Source of the DNA: JBMOOG01 sp049324535
Lineage (GTDB): Bacteria > Pseudomonadota > Alphaproteobacteria > Rhodobacterales > Rhodobacteraceae
DNA length: 64,000 nt
NCBI GenBank assembly: GCA_049324535.1
Contig: JBMOOG010000013.1
Span: forward strand, 1 to 64,000
Direction of reading: 5' to 3'
The position numbers and the translations under genes were made by a program. Shown here piece after piece: positions 54,599-63,257 of the stretch. The notes beneath the pieces were generated by a model, which was not told where the DNA came from, searched no databases, and saw only the letters and a program-made list of their open reading frames with translations. How positions within the stretch are numbered: the stretch's first letter is position 1; every line of letters begins with the position of its first letter.

Positions 54599-56182
54599 CT
54601 ACCAGGTCGCATCAAGGCGCGGCTGGGTGGCGTCGCGGTCCTCGCCGGTGGCGGCCGCCTCGCCCGACGCGAGCCAGTCGCGCGCCGCCGCGCGGATCCG
54701 CGCGCGTTCGGCCTCGGGCATGGCGGCCAGCGCGCGGTAGGGGAGCGCCATGCGCGGGTTCCGGGCAAGGCGGCCTTCGTGCTGCATCAGGAAGTTCCAG
54801 TAGAGGAACGTGAACGGGCAGGCCCTGGGTCCGCTGCGCAGCGCGGGATCGAAGGCGCAGCCGCGGCAGTAGTCGGACATGCGGTTGATGTAGGCGCCCG
54901 AGGCCGCATAGGGCTTGGACCCCAGCCGGCCGCCGTCGGCGTGCATCACCATGCCGTGGACGTTGGGCAGTTCGACCCATTCGAAGGCGTCCGCGTAGAC
55001 GGCCAGATACCACTCCTCGATCCGGGCCGGTGCGATGCCGGTCAGCAGGGCGTAGTTTCCGGTCACCATCAGCCGCTGGATGTGGTGGGCGTAGGCGTTG
55101 CGCCGGGTCGCGCCGATGCATTCGGCCATGCAGCGCATCGCCGTGCGCCCGGTCCAGTAGAGCGCCGGCAGGTCGCGCGCGGCCCCGAAGTGGTTGGTCG
55201 CGGCGTAGTCGGGCATGGCGGTCCAGTAGAGGCCCCGCACGAACTCGCGCCAGCCGAGGATCTGGCGGATGAAGCCCTCGACCGCGTTCAGCGGCGCCCG
55301 ACCGGACCGCCAGGCGGCTTCGGCGCGGTCGCAGACCTCGCGCGCGGTCAAGAGGCCGCAGTTGAGGTAGGGCGCGATGAGACCGTGAAAGAGGAAGTCC
55401 TCGCCCGCCTTCATCGCGTCCTGATAGTCGCCGAAGCCGGGCAGGGCGTCCTGCACGAAATGGTCGAGCGCGGCCAGCGCGTCGGCGCGCGTGACCGCCC
55501 AGCCGAAAGGTTCGAGATCGCCGAAATTGCCGGCGAAACGCCGGCCGACAAGGTCGAGCACCTCGCGCGTCATCGCATCGGGGGCAAAGCGCCGGCGCGG
55601 CGGCGGGCGCATCCCGCGCGGCAGCGGCTTGCGGTTCTCGGGATCGTAGTTCCAGCGCCCGCCCTCGGGTCCGTCGCGCGCCATCAGGATCCCGGTGCGC
55701 CGACGCATGTCGCGGTAGAAGGTCTCCATCCGCCGGGTGCGGCCCGCCGCCGCCAGCCGGGCGAAGTCGTCGCGCGAACAGAGGAACCGGTCATCGGCGC
55801 GGATCTCGACCGGCACCGCAAGCGCGGCGGCCCAGTCCTGCATCATCCGCCAGACGCGCCATTCGCCGGGTTCGGTCAGCACGATGGCCTGCGGGCGGTG
55901 TCGGTCGATCGCGCGCTTCATCTCGCCGCCGAAACTGCCGGTGTTCGCGGGGTCGTCGAGGCGCACATAGTCCACCGTCACGCCCTCGGCCGCGAGGTCC
56001 TGGGCGAAGTGGCGCATGGCCGACAGAAGGAACGCGATCTTCTGCTTGTGATGGGGCACGTAGCGCGCCTCGTCCTCGACCTCGACCATCAGCACCACGT
56101 CGCGGGCCGGGTCGAGATCGCGCAGCGACGCCAGAGACCGCGTGAGCTGGTCGCCGAGCACAAGCCGCAGGCGGTCGGCCAT
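54599..56182 (-). CDS. CryB/PhrB-type iron-sulfur cryptochrome/photolyase
   Basis: A 527-residue protein of the bacterial iron-sulfur cryptochrome/photolyase group (FeS-BCP, PF04244), related to R. sphaeroides CryB and Agrobacterium PhrB. It starts 'MADRLRLVLGDQLTRSLASL'. The four cluster cysteines are Cys351, Cys439, Cys442 and Cys455, one residue off those of PhrB; FAD and lumazine sites should lie in the helical domain ('QILGWREFVRGLYW'). Members repair (6-4) photoproducts and/or signal in blue light. It overlaps a DUF2256 gene by one base and shares an operon with an SDR gene. Confidence 0.93.
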   Translation of the reverse strand: MADRLRLVLGDQLTRSLASLRDLDPARDVVLMVEVEDEARYVPHHKQKIAFLLSAMRHFAQDLAAEGVTVDYVRLDDPANTGSFGGEMKRAIDRHRPQAIVLTEPGEWRVWRMMQDWAAALAVPVEIRADDRFLCSRDDFARLAAAGRTRRMETFYRDMRRRTGILMARDGPEGGRWNYDPENRKPLPRGMRPPPRRRFAPDAMTREVLDLVGRRFAGNFGDLEPFGWAVTRADALAALDHFVQDALPGFGDYQDAMKAGEDFLFHGLIAPYLNCGLLTAREVCDRAEAAWRSGRAPLNAVEGFIRQILGWREFVRGLYWTAMPDYAATNHFGAARDLPALYWTGRTAMRCMAECIGATRRNAYAHHIQRLMVTGNYALLTGIAPARIEEWYLAVYADAFEWVELPNVHGMVMHADGGRLGSKPYAASGAYINRMSDYCRGCAFDPALRSGPRACPFTFLYWNFLMQHEGRLARNPRMALPYRALAAMPEAERARIRAAARDWLASGEAAATGEDRDATQPRLDATW

Positions 56183-56364
56183 CAGCCGCGCCCCCCGGGA
56201 CCGCCCGACGCAAGGGGCGCGCCGCGCGCGGCCCCTCGGCAGCGGTCCGAGCAGTAGCGCACCGCGTCCCAGTCGCGCGCCCATTTGCGCCGCCAGGCGA
56301 AGGGCCGGCCGCAGTGGGCGCAGGTCTTCTGCGGCAGGTCGGCCTTGCGGCGCATCTTCGGCAT
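56182..56364 (-). CDS. DUF2256 small zinc-ribbon protein
   Basis: A 60-residue protein with a zinc-binding set: CAHC, then YCSDRC 22 residues on ('MPKMRRKADLPQKTCAHCGR', 'PFAWRRKWARDWDAVRYCSD'). This is the DUF2256 pattern. Genes of the family regularly sit beside iron-sulfur photolyases, as here, where the stop overlaps the photolyase start by one base. Function unknown; a helper for photolyase or RNA binding is a guess. The basic tail is disordered. An in-frame upstream ATG (56403) would lie inside the SDR gene and is less likely. Confidence 0.88.
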   Translation of the reverse strand: MPKMRRKADLPQKTCAHCGRPFAWRRKWARDWDAVRYCSDRCRGAARGAPLASGGPGGRG

Positions 56365-56368
56365 GGGC

Positions 56369-57094
56369 TCAGCCCTTCGTGCGCAGGGCGGCGCGCCCGC
56401 CATCCACCCCGATCACCTGACCGGTGATCCAGCCCGAACGGGGCGAGATGAGGAAGGCGGCCAGTTCCGCCACGTCCTCCGGCTCGCCAAGCCGTTGGAG
56501 CGCGTGCATCTGGGCAATGGCGGTGGCGACCTGCGCCGACTCGGTCAGGCCGCGCGCGAGCGGCGTCCGGGTCAGCGACGGGGCGACGGCGTTCACGCGG
56601 ATCGACGGCGCGAGTTCGGCGGCCAGCGCCCGCGTCATCCCCTCGACCGCGCCCTTGGCCATCGAGACCGAGGCATGGGCGGTGAAGCCCTGCGCGACCG
56701 CGACCGAGGAGAAGAGCACGACGGATCCGCCCCCCGCCGCCTTCAGGGCCGGCAGGGCGGCCTGCACGGCCAGCGCCGCGCCCATCGCGTTCAGCCGGAA
56801 GTCGCGCTCGAAGTCCTCGGCCGTCAGCCGCGGCAGCGGCCGCAGGTTGATGCTGCCCACCGCATAGACGAGGCCAACGAGCGGACCGCCCGCCTCGGCG
56901 GTGACGCGCGCGAAGGCGCCGGCGTCGGTCACATCGGCCAGGCTGGTTCCCGCGCCAAGCTCGGCGCCGATCGCCGCCAGCCGGCCGGCGTCGCGCCCGG
57001 CGAGGTGCAGGCCGAACCCGTCGGCCGCCAGGCGTCGCGCCGTGGCACTGCCTATTCCGCCCGATCCTCCCCAGATCAACACCGTGCCGGGCAT
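56369..57094 (-). CDS. SDR family oxidoreductase
   Basis: A 241-residue short-chain dehydrogenase/reductase. The cofactor loop is 'VLIWGGSGGIGSATARRLAA' and the active-site region has 'SVVLFSSVAVAQGFTAHASV' followed by 'SMAKGAVEGMTRALAAEL'. The usual active-site tyrosine of YxxxK is replaced: the segment reads H-A-S-V-S-M-A-K, with a serine where tyrosine is expected, so activity may differ. It ends 'GWITGQVIGVDGGRAALRTKG'. It lies 5 bases before the DUF2256 gene in the photolyase operon. Substrate unknown. Confidence 0.87.
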   Translation of the reverse strand: MPGTVLIWGGSGGIGSATARRLAADGFGLHLAGRDAGRLAAIGAELGAGTSLADVTDAGAFARVTAEAGGPLVGLVYAVGSINLRPLPRLTAEDFERDFRLNAMGAALAVQAALPALKAAGGGSVVLFSSVAVAQGFTAHASVSMAKGAVEGMTRALAAELAPSIRVNAVAPSLTRTPLARGLTESAQVATAIAQMHALQRLGEPEDVAELAAFLISPRSGWITGQVIGVDGGRAALRTKG

Positions 57095-57188
57095 CCGCTG
57101 TCCTCCCCTGGCCGCGCCGGGGCCATGGGATGACGGCCCCCGTTTCCGGCAAAGGTGTCGCGGTCGCGGCCGAGATCAAGGTCCGCGA

Positions 57189-57995
57189 TCACGGACTGCG
57201 GCGGTCGGCCTCGGGAAAGCGCCAGGCCTCGGCGTCCTCGGCGATCGCGCGGGCCGCGGCGCGCAACCGTCCCTCCATCCCGGCCAGCGCCTCGGGCGAC
57301 GAGCGCTGCGTGGTCGTGGTGAGCGACACCGCACCCAGAACCCGGCCCGAGCGGGCGAGGATCGGATGGGCGAGGCAGAGGATCCCCGGCTCGTGCTCCT
57401 CGCGGTCCCAGGCATGGCCCTGCGCGCGGATCGCGGCCAGTTCGGCGAGAAGCGCCTCGGGCGTGGTCAGGGTGCGGGGCGTGTGCGGGTGGAAGGACTG
57501 ACGGGGCAGGGCGCGGGCAAGCTCGTCGGCCCCGAGAAAGGCCAGCATCGCCTTGCCGACGCCGGTGCAATAGGCCGGGCCGACCTTCCCGGCCTGCGAG
57601 AACATCTCGACGGGCTCGCGGGCGTTGCGCTTGTCCACATAGACCACCTGGCCCGCATCGAGCTGCGCGAGGTGGACCGTCTCGCCGGTCTCGGCGGCCA
57701 GCGCATCGAGATGCGGGCGCGCGATCGGGGCAAGCGCGCTCTGCCGCCAGGCGGCGTGGGCCAAACGCACGAGCCGCAGGCCGGGCGCATAGGCCTGCCG
57801 GTCGGGGTTGAAGTCGAGCATGCCCTGATGGGTCAGCGTCCGCAGAAGCCGGTAGAGCGTGGACCGCGGAAGGCCTGCCTCGGCGGCCAGCTGCGCGAAG
57901 CGCACGGGCTGGCCGCGCCCCGCCACCAGATCGAGAACCGCAAGCGCCTTGCCGACCGTTCCGTCGTCGCCCGCGTGGTGGCCCTTGTCCGCCAT
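57189..57995 (-). CDS. IclR family transcriptional regulator
   Basis: A 268-residue IclR-type regulator: winged helix at about residues 14-75 ('GKALAVLDLVAGRGQPVRFA', 'LPRSTLYRLLRTLTHQGMLD') and the effector domain with 'HLAQLDAGQVVYVDKRNARE', 'GPAYCTGVGKAMLAFLG', 'YDREE'-like 'WDREEHEPGILCLAHPIL' and 'LGAVSLTTTTQRSS'. It is divergent from an SDR-dgoK-dgoA unit and should control it in answer to a sugar acid; an imperfect palindrome lies between them. Start chosen at the ATG with a GGGAGAGG site. Confidence 0.91.
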   Translation of the reverse strand: MADKGHHAGDDGTVGKALAVLDLVAGRGQPVRFAQLAAEAGLPRSTLYRLLRTLTHQGMLDFNPDRQAYAPGLRLVRLAHAAWRQSALAPIARPHLDALAAETGETVHLAQLDAGQVVYVDKRNAREPVEMFSQAGKVGPAYCTGVGKAMLAFLGADELARALPRQSFHPHTPRTLTTPEALLAELAAIRAQGHAWDREEHEPGILCLAHPILARSGRVLGAVSLTTTTQRSSPEALAGMEGRLRAAARAIAEDAEAWRFPEADRRSP

Positions 57996-58092
57996 TCCCG
58001 GCCTCTCCCGGGGGTCTGCGGGCCCCCGATCCGTTGCGCATCGGTTGACAGGATAGGCGTCCCGACGCATAGTTTTCAATATTCAAGATGGT

Positions 58093-58109
58093 GTTTCACT
58101 ATGTGGAAC
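58093..58109. promoter_or_regulatory. Candidate IclR operator
   Basis: GTTTCACTATGTGGAAC is an imperfect inverted repeat (GTTxCAC...GTGxAAC) in the 206-base gap between the divergent iclR and SDR genes. Its shape is like known IclR-type sites. It lies in the only AT-rich part of the gap. Confidence 0.5.
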
Positions 58110-58201
58110 AAACGGGCCCGAGCGGCGGCCGGTCCGGCGGGCGCGCGTAGTGCCGCCGCCCCGGCGCCGGGACGTGGCCCGGACAGGACAGGAGCCTTCC
58201 C

Positions 58202-58972
58202 GTGACCGACGATCCCGTGTTTCCCGATCTTGCCGGCGCGGCCGTGGTCATCACCGGGGGGGCCTCGGGCATCGGCGCGGCGCTGACCGAGGGCTTCCTG
58301 CGCCAGGGCGCGCGGGTGGCGTTTCTCGACCTCCTCGATGGCGCGGCCTTCTGCGACCGGATGGAGGCGGCGACGGGCCGGCGCCCGATCGGTCTGCGCT
58401 GCGACCTGACCGACCTTGACGCGCTGCGCGAGGCGATGGCCCGCGCCGAGGCCGGGCAGGGACCGGCGCGGGTGCTGGTGAACAACGCCGCCAACGACCA
58501 GCGCCACGCGACGCTTGCGGTGGACGGGGCGTTTTTCGACGCGGCGATCGCGGTGAACCTCAAGGCCGCCTTCTTCGCCGCCCAGGCGGCCCTGCCGGGC
58601 ATGCGGGCCATGGGGCAGGGCAGCATCATCAACTTCTCGTCCATCGCCTACATGATGGGCAACGCCGGCTATCCGGTCTATGCCGCGGCCAAGGCGGCGA
58701 TCACCGGGCTGACCCGCAGCCTCGCGCGCGAGTTCGGGGCCGAGGGCATCCGGGTCAACGCGCTCGCCCCCGGTTGGGTGCTGACCGAGCGGCAGAAGGC
58801 GCTCTGGGCGACGCCCGAGGCGCTGGCGGCCCATGTCGCGCGCCAGTGTCTGCCGCGCGCGCTCGAACCCGCCGACATCGTGCCGGGGTGCCTTTTCCTC
58901 GCGTCGGAGGCCTCGCGTGCGATGACCGGGCAGGCGCTCATCATCGACGGCGGCGTGGTGGTCTCGGGATGA
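58202..58972 (+). CDS. SDR dehydrogenase, probably galactose/sugar 1-dehydrogenase
   Basis: A 256-residue SDR enzyme with 'AVVITGGASGIGAALTEGFL' (cofactor), 'VLVNNAANDQRHATLAV', 'IINFSSIAYMMGNAGYPVYA' with the YxxxK set in 'YPVYAAAKAAITGLTRSLA', and 'NALAPGWVLTERQKALWATP'. The last block and the 'NNAANDQRH' element resemble D-galactose/L-arabinose-type dehydrogenases of the oxidative galactose pathway. The next two genes encode the kinase and aldolase of that pathway. GTG start with an AGGAG site. Substrate is inferred. Confidence 0.87.
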   Translation: MTDDPVFPDLAGAAVVITGGASGIGAALTEGFLRQGARVAFLDLLDGAAFCDRMEAATGRRPIGLRCDLTDLDALREAMARAEAGQGPARVLVNNAANDQRHATLAVDGAFFDAAIAVNLKAAFFAAQAALPGMRAMGQGSIINFSSIAYMMGNAGYPVYAAAKAAITGLTRSLAREFGAEGIRVNALAPGWVLTERQKALWATPEALAAHVARQCLPRALEPADIVPGCLFLASEASRAMTGQALIIDGGVVVSG

Positions 58973-59925
58973 CCGGGCCGGAGGGGACGGCGGGCGGGGT
59001 CGCCCGCGCCGACCGGATCGCCGCCGACTGGATCGCCGTTGACTGGGGGACCAGCCGGCTTCGGGCCTGGGCGCTGTCGGACGAGGGCCGGATCCTTGCC
59101 TCGGCCGAGTCGAGTGACGGCATGGGCGGGCTCGACCGGGCCGAGTTCGAGCCCGCGCTTCTTGCGCTTGCCGGGGGCTGGCTTGCGCCCGGACGGGCGA
59201 CCCCGGTGCTGATCTGCGGCATGGCGGGCAGCCGGCAGGGCTGGATCGAGGCGCCCTACCGGGCGGTGCCCTGCGCGCCGGTCGCGCGGGATGGGCTGGC
59301 CGTGGCGCCCGTGCGCGATGCCCGCCTTGCGGTCCGCATCCTGCCCGGCCTCAGCCAGTCCGCGCCGCCGGACGTGATGCGCGGCGAAGAGACGCAGATC
59401 GCCGGGGTGATCGCGCGCGACCCGGGCTTTGACGGCGTGGTCTGCCTGCCCGGCACCCACAGCAAATGGGCGCGGGTCAGCGCGGGCGAGGTCGTGGGCT
59501 TTCAGTCGTTCATGACCGGCGAGGTCTTCGCCCTGCTGGCCGGGCAGTCGGTGCTGCGCCACAGCCTCGGCGCAACGGGCTGGGACGAGGCGGCCTTCGC
59601 CGAGGCGGTCCTGAGTGCCCTGGCCCGGCCCGAGGCGCTGGCGGCGCGGCTCTTCGCGATCCGGGCGTCGGAGCTTCTGACCGGCCCGGCGCCCGGCGCG
59701 GCGCGGGCGCGGCTCTCGGGCCTTCTGATCGGGTCCGAGCTCGCCGCGGCGCGGCCCTGGTGGCTGGGTCAGCGGGTCGCGATCGTCGGGTCGGGTGCCG
59801 TGACCGGTCCCTACCGGACCGCCCTCGGTCTTCTCGGCGTCACCGCCGAGGTCGAGGACGGCGAAACCGCCGCGCTGGCCGGGCTCATCCGCGCCCGGTC
59901 GCTGCTCAGGGAGGACGGCCGATGA
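58969..59925 (+). CDS. dgoK: 2-dehydro-3-deoxygalactonokinase
   Basis: A 318-residue DgoK kinase that phosphorylates 2-dehydro-3-deoxygalactonate. The actin-like ATPase fold shows 'WIAVDWGTSRLRAWALSDEG', 'VLICGMAGSRQGWIEAPY', 'RGEETQIAGVIAR', 'VVCLPGTHSKWARVSAGEVV' and 'VAIVGSGAVTGPYRTAL'. The N-terminus is about 15 residues longer than usual before the first strand; a later in-frame start cannot be excluded. It overlaps the SDR gene and the dgoA gene by four bases each. Confidence 0.94.
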   Translation: MTGPEGTAGGVARADRIAADWIAVDWGTSRLRAWALSDEGRILASAESSDGMGGLDRAEFEPALLALAGGWLAPGRATPVLICGMAGSRQGWIEAPYRAVPCAPVARDGLAVAPVRDARLAVRILPGLSQSAPPDVMRGEETQIAGVIARDPGFDGVVCLPGTHSKWARVSAGEVVGFQSFMTGEVFALLAGQSVLRHSLGATGWDEAAFAEAVLSALARPEALAARLFAIRASELLTGPAPGAARARLSGLLIGSELAAARPWWLGQRVAIVGSGAVTGPYRTALGLLGVTAEVEDGETAALAGLIRARSLLREDGR

Positions 59926-60542
59926 GACGGGGACTGATCGCGATCCTGCGGGGCATCACGCCCGACGAGGCCATCGCCGCCGCCGAGGCGCTGGTCGAGG
60001 CCGGGATCACCACGATCGAGGTGCCGCTGAACTCGCCCGATCCCTTCACCAGCATCGGCCGCATGGCCGCCGCCCTGGGCGGGCGGGCGCAGATCGGCGC
60101 CGGAACGGTGCTGACCGCCGGCGAGGTCGAGAGGGTCGCGGCCGCCGGGGGGCGGCTGGTCGTCTCGCCCAACGCCGACGCGGCCGTCATCCGGGCCGCC
60201 CGCGGGGCCGGGCTGGAGAGCTGGCCGGGGGTGATGACGCCGACCGAATGCTTTGCCGCGATCGCCGCGGGGGCGACCGGGCTTAAGCTCTTCCCGGCGC
60301 CGCTGGTGGGGCCCGAGGGGCTGCGGGCGCTGCGGGCGGTGCTGCCGCCGGCCGTTCCCGTCTATGCGGTGGGCGGCGCCGGTCCCGACAGCTTCGCCGC
60401 CTGGTTCGCCGCCGGTGCCGACGGTTTCGGCATCGGGACCGGACTTTATGTGCCGGGGCGGACCGCGGCCGAGATCGGGGCCCGCGCCCGCGACATCGTG
60501 GCCGCCCACGACGCGGCCCTGCCGGCGCGGCGGCGCGACTGA
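59922..60542 (+). CDS. dgoA: 2-dehydro-3-deoxy-6-phosphogalactonate aldolase
   Basis: A 206-residue class I aldolase of the KDPG/KDPGal family that splits the phosphorylated acid into pyruvate and glyceraldehyde 3-phosphate. Key residues are the glutamate in 'GITTIEVPLNSPDPFTS' and the Schiff-base lysine in 'GATGLKLFPAPLVGPEG'. The 'GRAQIGAGTVLT' strand is also typical, and the 'PLNSPDP' start favours galactonate over gluconate derivatives. It ends the IclR-controlled unit. No galactonate dehydratase (dgoD) or lactonase gene lies nearby. Confidence 0.94.
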   Translation: MRRGLIAILRGITPDEAIAAAEALVEAGITTIEVPLNSPDPFTSIGRMAAALGGRAQIGAGTVLTAGEVERVAAAGGRLVVSPNADAAVIRAARGAGLESWPGVMTPTECFAAIAAGATGLKLFPAPLVGPEGLRALRAVLPPAVPVYAVGGAGPDSFAAWFAAGADGFGIGTGLYVPGRTAAEIGARARDIVAAHDAALPARRRD

Positions 60543-60621
60543 CGGCGGCGGGCGGTTGGATTCCCGGCGGCACCGGTGCTAGAAGGCCAGCCTTGGCAGG
60601 ACGGGACGGGAGCCGCAGGGC

Positions 60622-61644
60622 ATGGACGGCCGCGAACAGACGGGGATGACGCGGCGGGACCGGCTGGACCGGGCCGCCCGGCTCTCGGTCGCGCCGATGA
60701 TGGACTGGACCGACCGGGCCTGCCGGGGGTTCCATCGGGTGCTGAGCCGCGGGACGCTCCTCTACACCGAGATGGTGACGGCCCAGGCCGTCCTCCACGG
60801 CGACCGCGACCGGCTTCTGGGGTTCGACCCGGCCGAGCATCCGGTGGCGCTCCAGCTTGGCGGATCGGATCCGGGGCTGCTGGCGCAGGCCGCCCGCATC
60901 GGGGCGGAGCGCGGCTATGACGAGATCAACCTCAACTGCGGCTGCCCGTCCGACCGCGTGCAGTCGGGCTCTTTCGGCGCGGTGCTGATGGAGACGCCCG
61001 CGCTGGTGGGCGATTGCGTGGCGGCGATGATCGCGGCGCAGCCGGCCGAGGTGACGGTCAAATGCCGCATCGGCGTGGACGATCAGGATCCGCAGGCGGT
61101 CCTGCCGCGGTTTCTGGAGACGATCCGGTCCGCCGGCGTCCGCCGGGTCATCATCCATGCCCGCAAGGCCTGGCTTCAGGGGCTGAGCCCGAAGGAGAAC
61201 CGCGAGATCCCGCCGCTGGATCATTCCCTGGTTCTCGCGATGAAGCGGGCCTATCCCGACCTGCACATCTCGGTCAACGGAGGGATCGCCAGCCTCGAGG
61301 CGGCGCGGGCCTTCCTTGCGCAGGGGCTCGACGGGGTGATGATCGGCCGGGCCGCCTATCACGATCCCTGGACGGTCCTCGGGCGCGCGGACTGCCTGAT
61401 CCACGGCGCCGCCGACCCCTGCGCGGACCCGGTCGCGGCGGCGCGCGCCATGCGACCGCACATCGCGGCGCATCTGGACGCGGGTGGGCGGCTCCATCAG
61501 GTGACGCGCCACATGCTGGGCCTCTTTCACGGCCGGCCCGGCGCGCGCGCCTGGCGGCGGATGCTGTCCGAGGGCGCGAACCGGCCCGGCGCGGGCCTTG
61601 CGGTCTATGACGCGGCGCTGGCCGAGGTGGTCGAGGCCGCCTGA
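60622..61644 (+). CDS. dusA: tRNA-dihydrouridine synthase A
   Basis: A 340-residue FMN-dependent Dus enzyme of the DusA group, which reduces uridines at positions 20/20a of tRNA. Marks: 'LSVAPMMDWTDRACRGFHRV', 'YTEMVTAQAVLHGDRDRLL', 'ALQLGGSDPGLLAQAA', 'DEINLNCGCPSDRVQSGSFG' with the catalytic cysteine, 'IIHARKAWLQGLSPKENREI' and 'SVNGGIASLEAARAFLAQGL'. A start eight codons later is possible. Lone gene, unrelated to the sugar genes before it. Confidence 0.95.
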   Translation: MDGREQTGMTRRDRLDRAARLSVAPMMDWTDRACRGFHRVLSRGTLLYTEMVTAQAVLHGDRDRLLGFDPAEHPVALQLGGSDPGLLAQAARIGAERGYDEINLNCGCPSDRVQSGSFGAVLMETPALVGDCVAAMIAAQPAEVTVKCRIGVDDQDPQAVLPRFLETIRSAGVRRVIIHARKAWLQGLSPKENREIPPLDHSLVLAMKRAYPDLHISVNGGIASLEAARAFLAQGLDGVMIGRAAYHDPWTVLGRADCLIHGAADPCADPVAAARAMRPHIAAHLDAGGRLHQVTRHMLGLFHGRPGARAWRRMLSEGANRPGAGLAVYDAALAEVVEAA

Positions 61645-61722
61645 CACCGCCGCCCGGGCCGCCGCTGGCCAAGGCGGCGGGCCTGCGCTATGCGTCGCCA
61701 AGCCTTGCTCAGGAGCCGCGCC

Positions 61723-62541
61723 ATGCCGGGACTGTCCGAACTTGTTCCGATGACGCTGATGCTGGCCGCGGTCGGTGCCTTTGCCGGAGTGATCGCCGGG
61801 CTGCTGGGCGTCGGCGGCGGCATCATCCTGGTGCCGGCCTTCTACCATGTCTTCGGCCATCTGGGCTTCGGCGGCCCGAGCCTGATGCAGGTCTCGCTCG
61901 CGACCTCGCTCGCCACCATCGTCGTCACCTCGGCGCGCTCGCTCGCCGCCCATGCCCGGCGCGGCGCCGTGGACGGGTCCATCCTGCGCGGCTGGGCGGC
62001 GGGAATCGCCTTGGGCGCGCTGGTGGCCGTGCCGGTGGTTGCGCGGCTGCCAACCGCCACGCTTCAGGCGATCTTCGGGACGCTGGCGCTGGGGGTCGCG
62101 GCCTATCTCGGGCTCGGGCGGGCCGACTGGCGGATCGCGCCGGCGATGCCCGAGGGTCCGCGGCGCTGGCTGCTTGCGCCGCTGGTGGGGTTCCTGTCGG
62201 TGCTGATGGGGATCGGCGGCGGCAGCTTCGGCGTGCCGCTGATGACGCTGCACGGGGTTGCAATCCATCGCGCGGTGGCGACGGCGGCGGGGTTCGGGAT
62301 GCTGATCGCGGTGCCGTCGGTGGTGCTGTTCCTCCTGACCCCGGCCGCAAGCCCGCCGCCCTGGACGGTTGGGTCGGTCAACCTTCCCGCCTTCGCGGTG
62401 ATCGTCGCGATGACGGTGCTGACCGCGCCGCTTGGCGCGCGGCTCGCCCATGCGCTCGATCCCGCGCCGCTGCGGCGGCTCTTCGCGGCCTTCCTCGCGG
62501 TGGTCGCCCTCAACATGCTGCGCAAGGCGGCGGGGCTCTGA
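61723..62541 (+). CDS. TauE/SafE family membrane exporter
   Basis: A 272-residue membrane protein with about eight helices in two repeats, each with the family's glycine-rich start: 'AGVIAGLLGVGGGIILVPAF' and 'VGFLSVLMGIGGGSFGVPLM'. This is the TauE/SafE (DUF81) signature, linked to export of sulfite or sulfonates. No taurine or sulfite genes lie next to it, so the substrate is open. AGGAG ribosome site. It converges with the DUF1289 gene, with a single base between the stops. Confidence 0.9.
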   Translation: MPGLSELVPMTLMLAAVGAFAGVIAGLLGVGGGIILVPAFYHVFGHLGFGGPSLMQVSLATSLATIVVTSARSLAAHARRGAVDGSILRGWAAGIALGALVAVPVVARLPTATLQAIFGTLALGVAAYLGLGRADWRIAPAMPEGPRRWLLAPLVGFLSVLMGIGGGSFGVPLMTLHGVAIHRAVATAAGFGMLIAVPSVVLFLLTPAASPPPWTVGSVNLPAFAVIVAMTVLTAPLGARLAHALDPAPLRRLFAAFLAVVALNMLRKAAGL

Positions 62542-62542
62542 C

Positions 62543-62785
62543 CTATTCGGCCGCGCGCCGCGTCGCACGCGCGGCGCGGCCGCCGCGCCGCTGCGCCAGC
62601 CGGGGCGCCCGTGCGGGCAGCTCGGCCATGATCCGCCGCCGGTCCTCGGGCGGCATGGCCCCCCAGCCCGCAATCTCGGACAGGGTGCGGTAGCAGCCGA
62701 TGCAGATCCCCTCGGCCGGGTGGATGGTGCAGAGCTTCACGCAGGGGCTGTCGGGTTCGCGCCGCGCCCAGATCTCGTCATCCAT
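62543..62785 (-). CDS. DUF1289 family protein
   Basis: An 80-residue protein with the DUF1289 cysteine pattern: 'DSPCVKLCTIHPAEGICIGC', then 'YRTLSEIAGWGAMPPEDRRR'. The four cysteines could bind a zinc ion or an iron-sulfur cluster. The C-terminal 25 residues are arginine/alanine-rich and disordered. It overlaps the end of ruvX by 8 bases, so it belongs to the ccmI-ruvX unit. Function unknown. Confidence 0.88.
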   Translation of the reverse strand: MDDEIWARREPDSPCVKLCTIHPAEGICIGCYRTLSEIAGWGAMPPEDRRRIMAELPARAPRLAQRRGGRAARATRRAAE

Positions 62786-63257
62786 TGCCCGCCTCCAGGT
62801 TCCGCAGCCGGTCCAGCGCTCCCTGAAGGATAAATCCGGCAGCAACATGGTCGATCACCTCGGACCGACGCTTGCGTGACGTATCCGCCTCGAGGAGCGC
62901 CCGTTCGGCGGCAACCGTCGAGAGGCGTTCGTCCCAGAACCCGATCGGCAGATCGGTGAGCCGCGACAGGTTGCGGGCAAAGGCGCGGGTGGACTGGCAG
63001 CGCGGCCCCTCGGACCCGTCCATGTTGCGCGGCAGGCCCAGGATCAGGCCGCACAGATCACGCTCGGCCGCGAGGCGCAGCAGCGCCGCGGCGTCCTCGG
63101 TGAACTTCGTCCGCCGGATCGTGGACAGGGGCGTGGCCACGCCGCGCATCCGGTCCGACACCGCGACGCCGATGGTCCGGGTGCCGAGGTCCAGCCCCGC
63201 CACCGCCCGCCCCGGCGCAAGCGCGGCGGCAAAGTCGGCGATTTCGTCGTGGATCAT
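62778..63257 (-). CDS. ruvX: Holliday junction resolvase-like protein RuvX/YqgF
   Basis: A 159-residue RuvX/YqgF protein with the RNase H-like fold. The first acidic residue is in 'RAVAGLDLGTRTIGVAVSDR', the second in 'LILGLPRNMDGSEGPRCQST' and the last in 'IGFWDERLSTVAAERALLE', followed by 'RKRRSEVIDHVAAGFILQGA'. E. coli YqgF trims the 5' end of pre-16S rRNA; the resolvase name is historical. The start overlaps ccmI by four bases. Confidence 0.95.
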   Translation of the reverse strand: MIHDEIADFAAALAPGRAVAGLDLGTRTIGVAVSDRMRGVATPLSTIRRTKFTEDAAALLRLAAERDLCGLILGLPRNMDGSEGPRCQSTRAFARNLSRLTDLPIGFWDERLSTVAAERALLEADTSRKRRSEVIDHVAAGFILQGALDRLRNLEAGNG

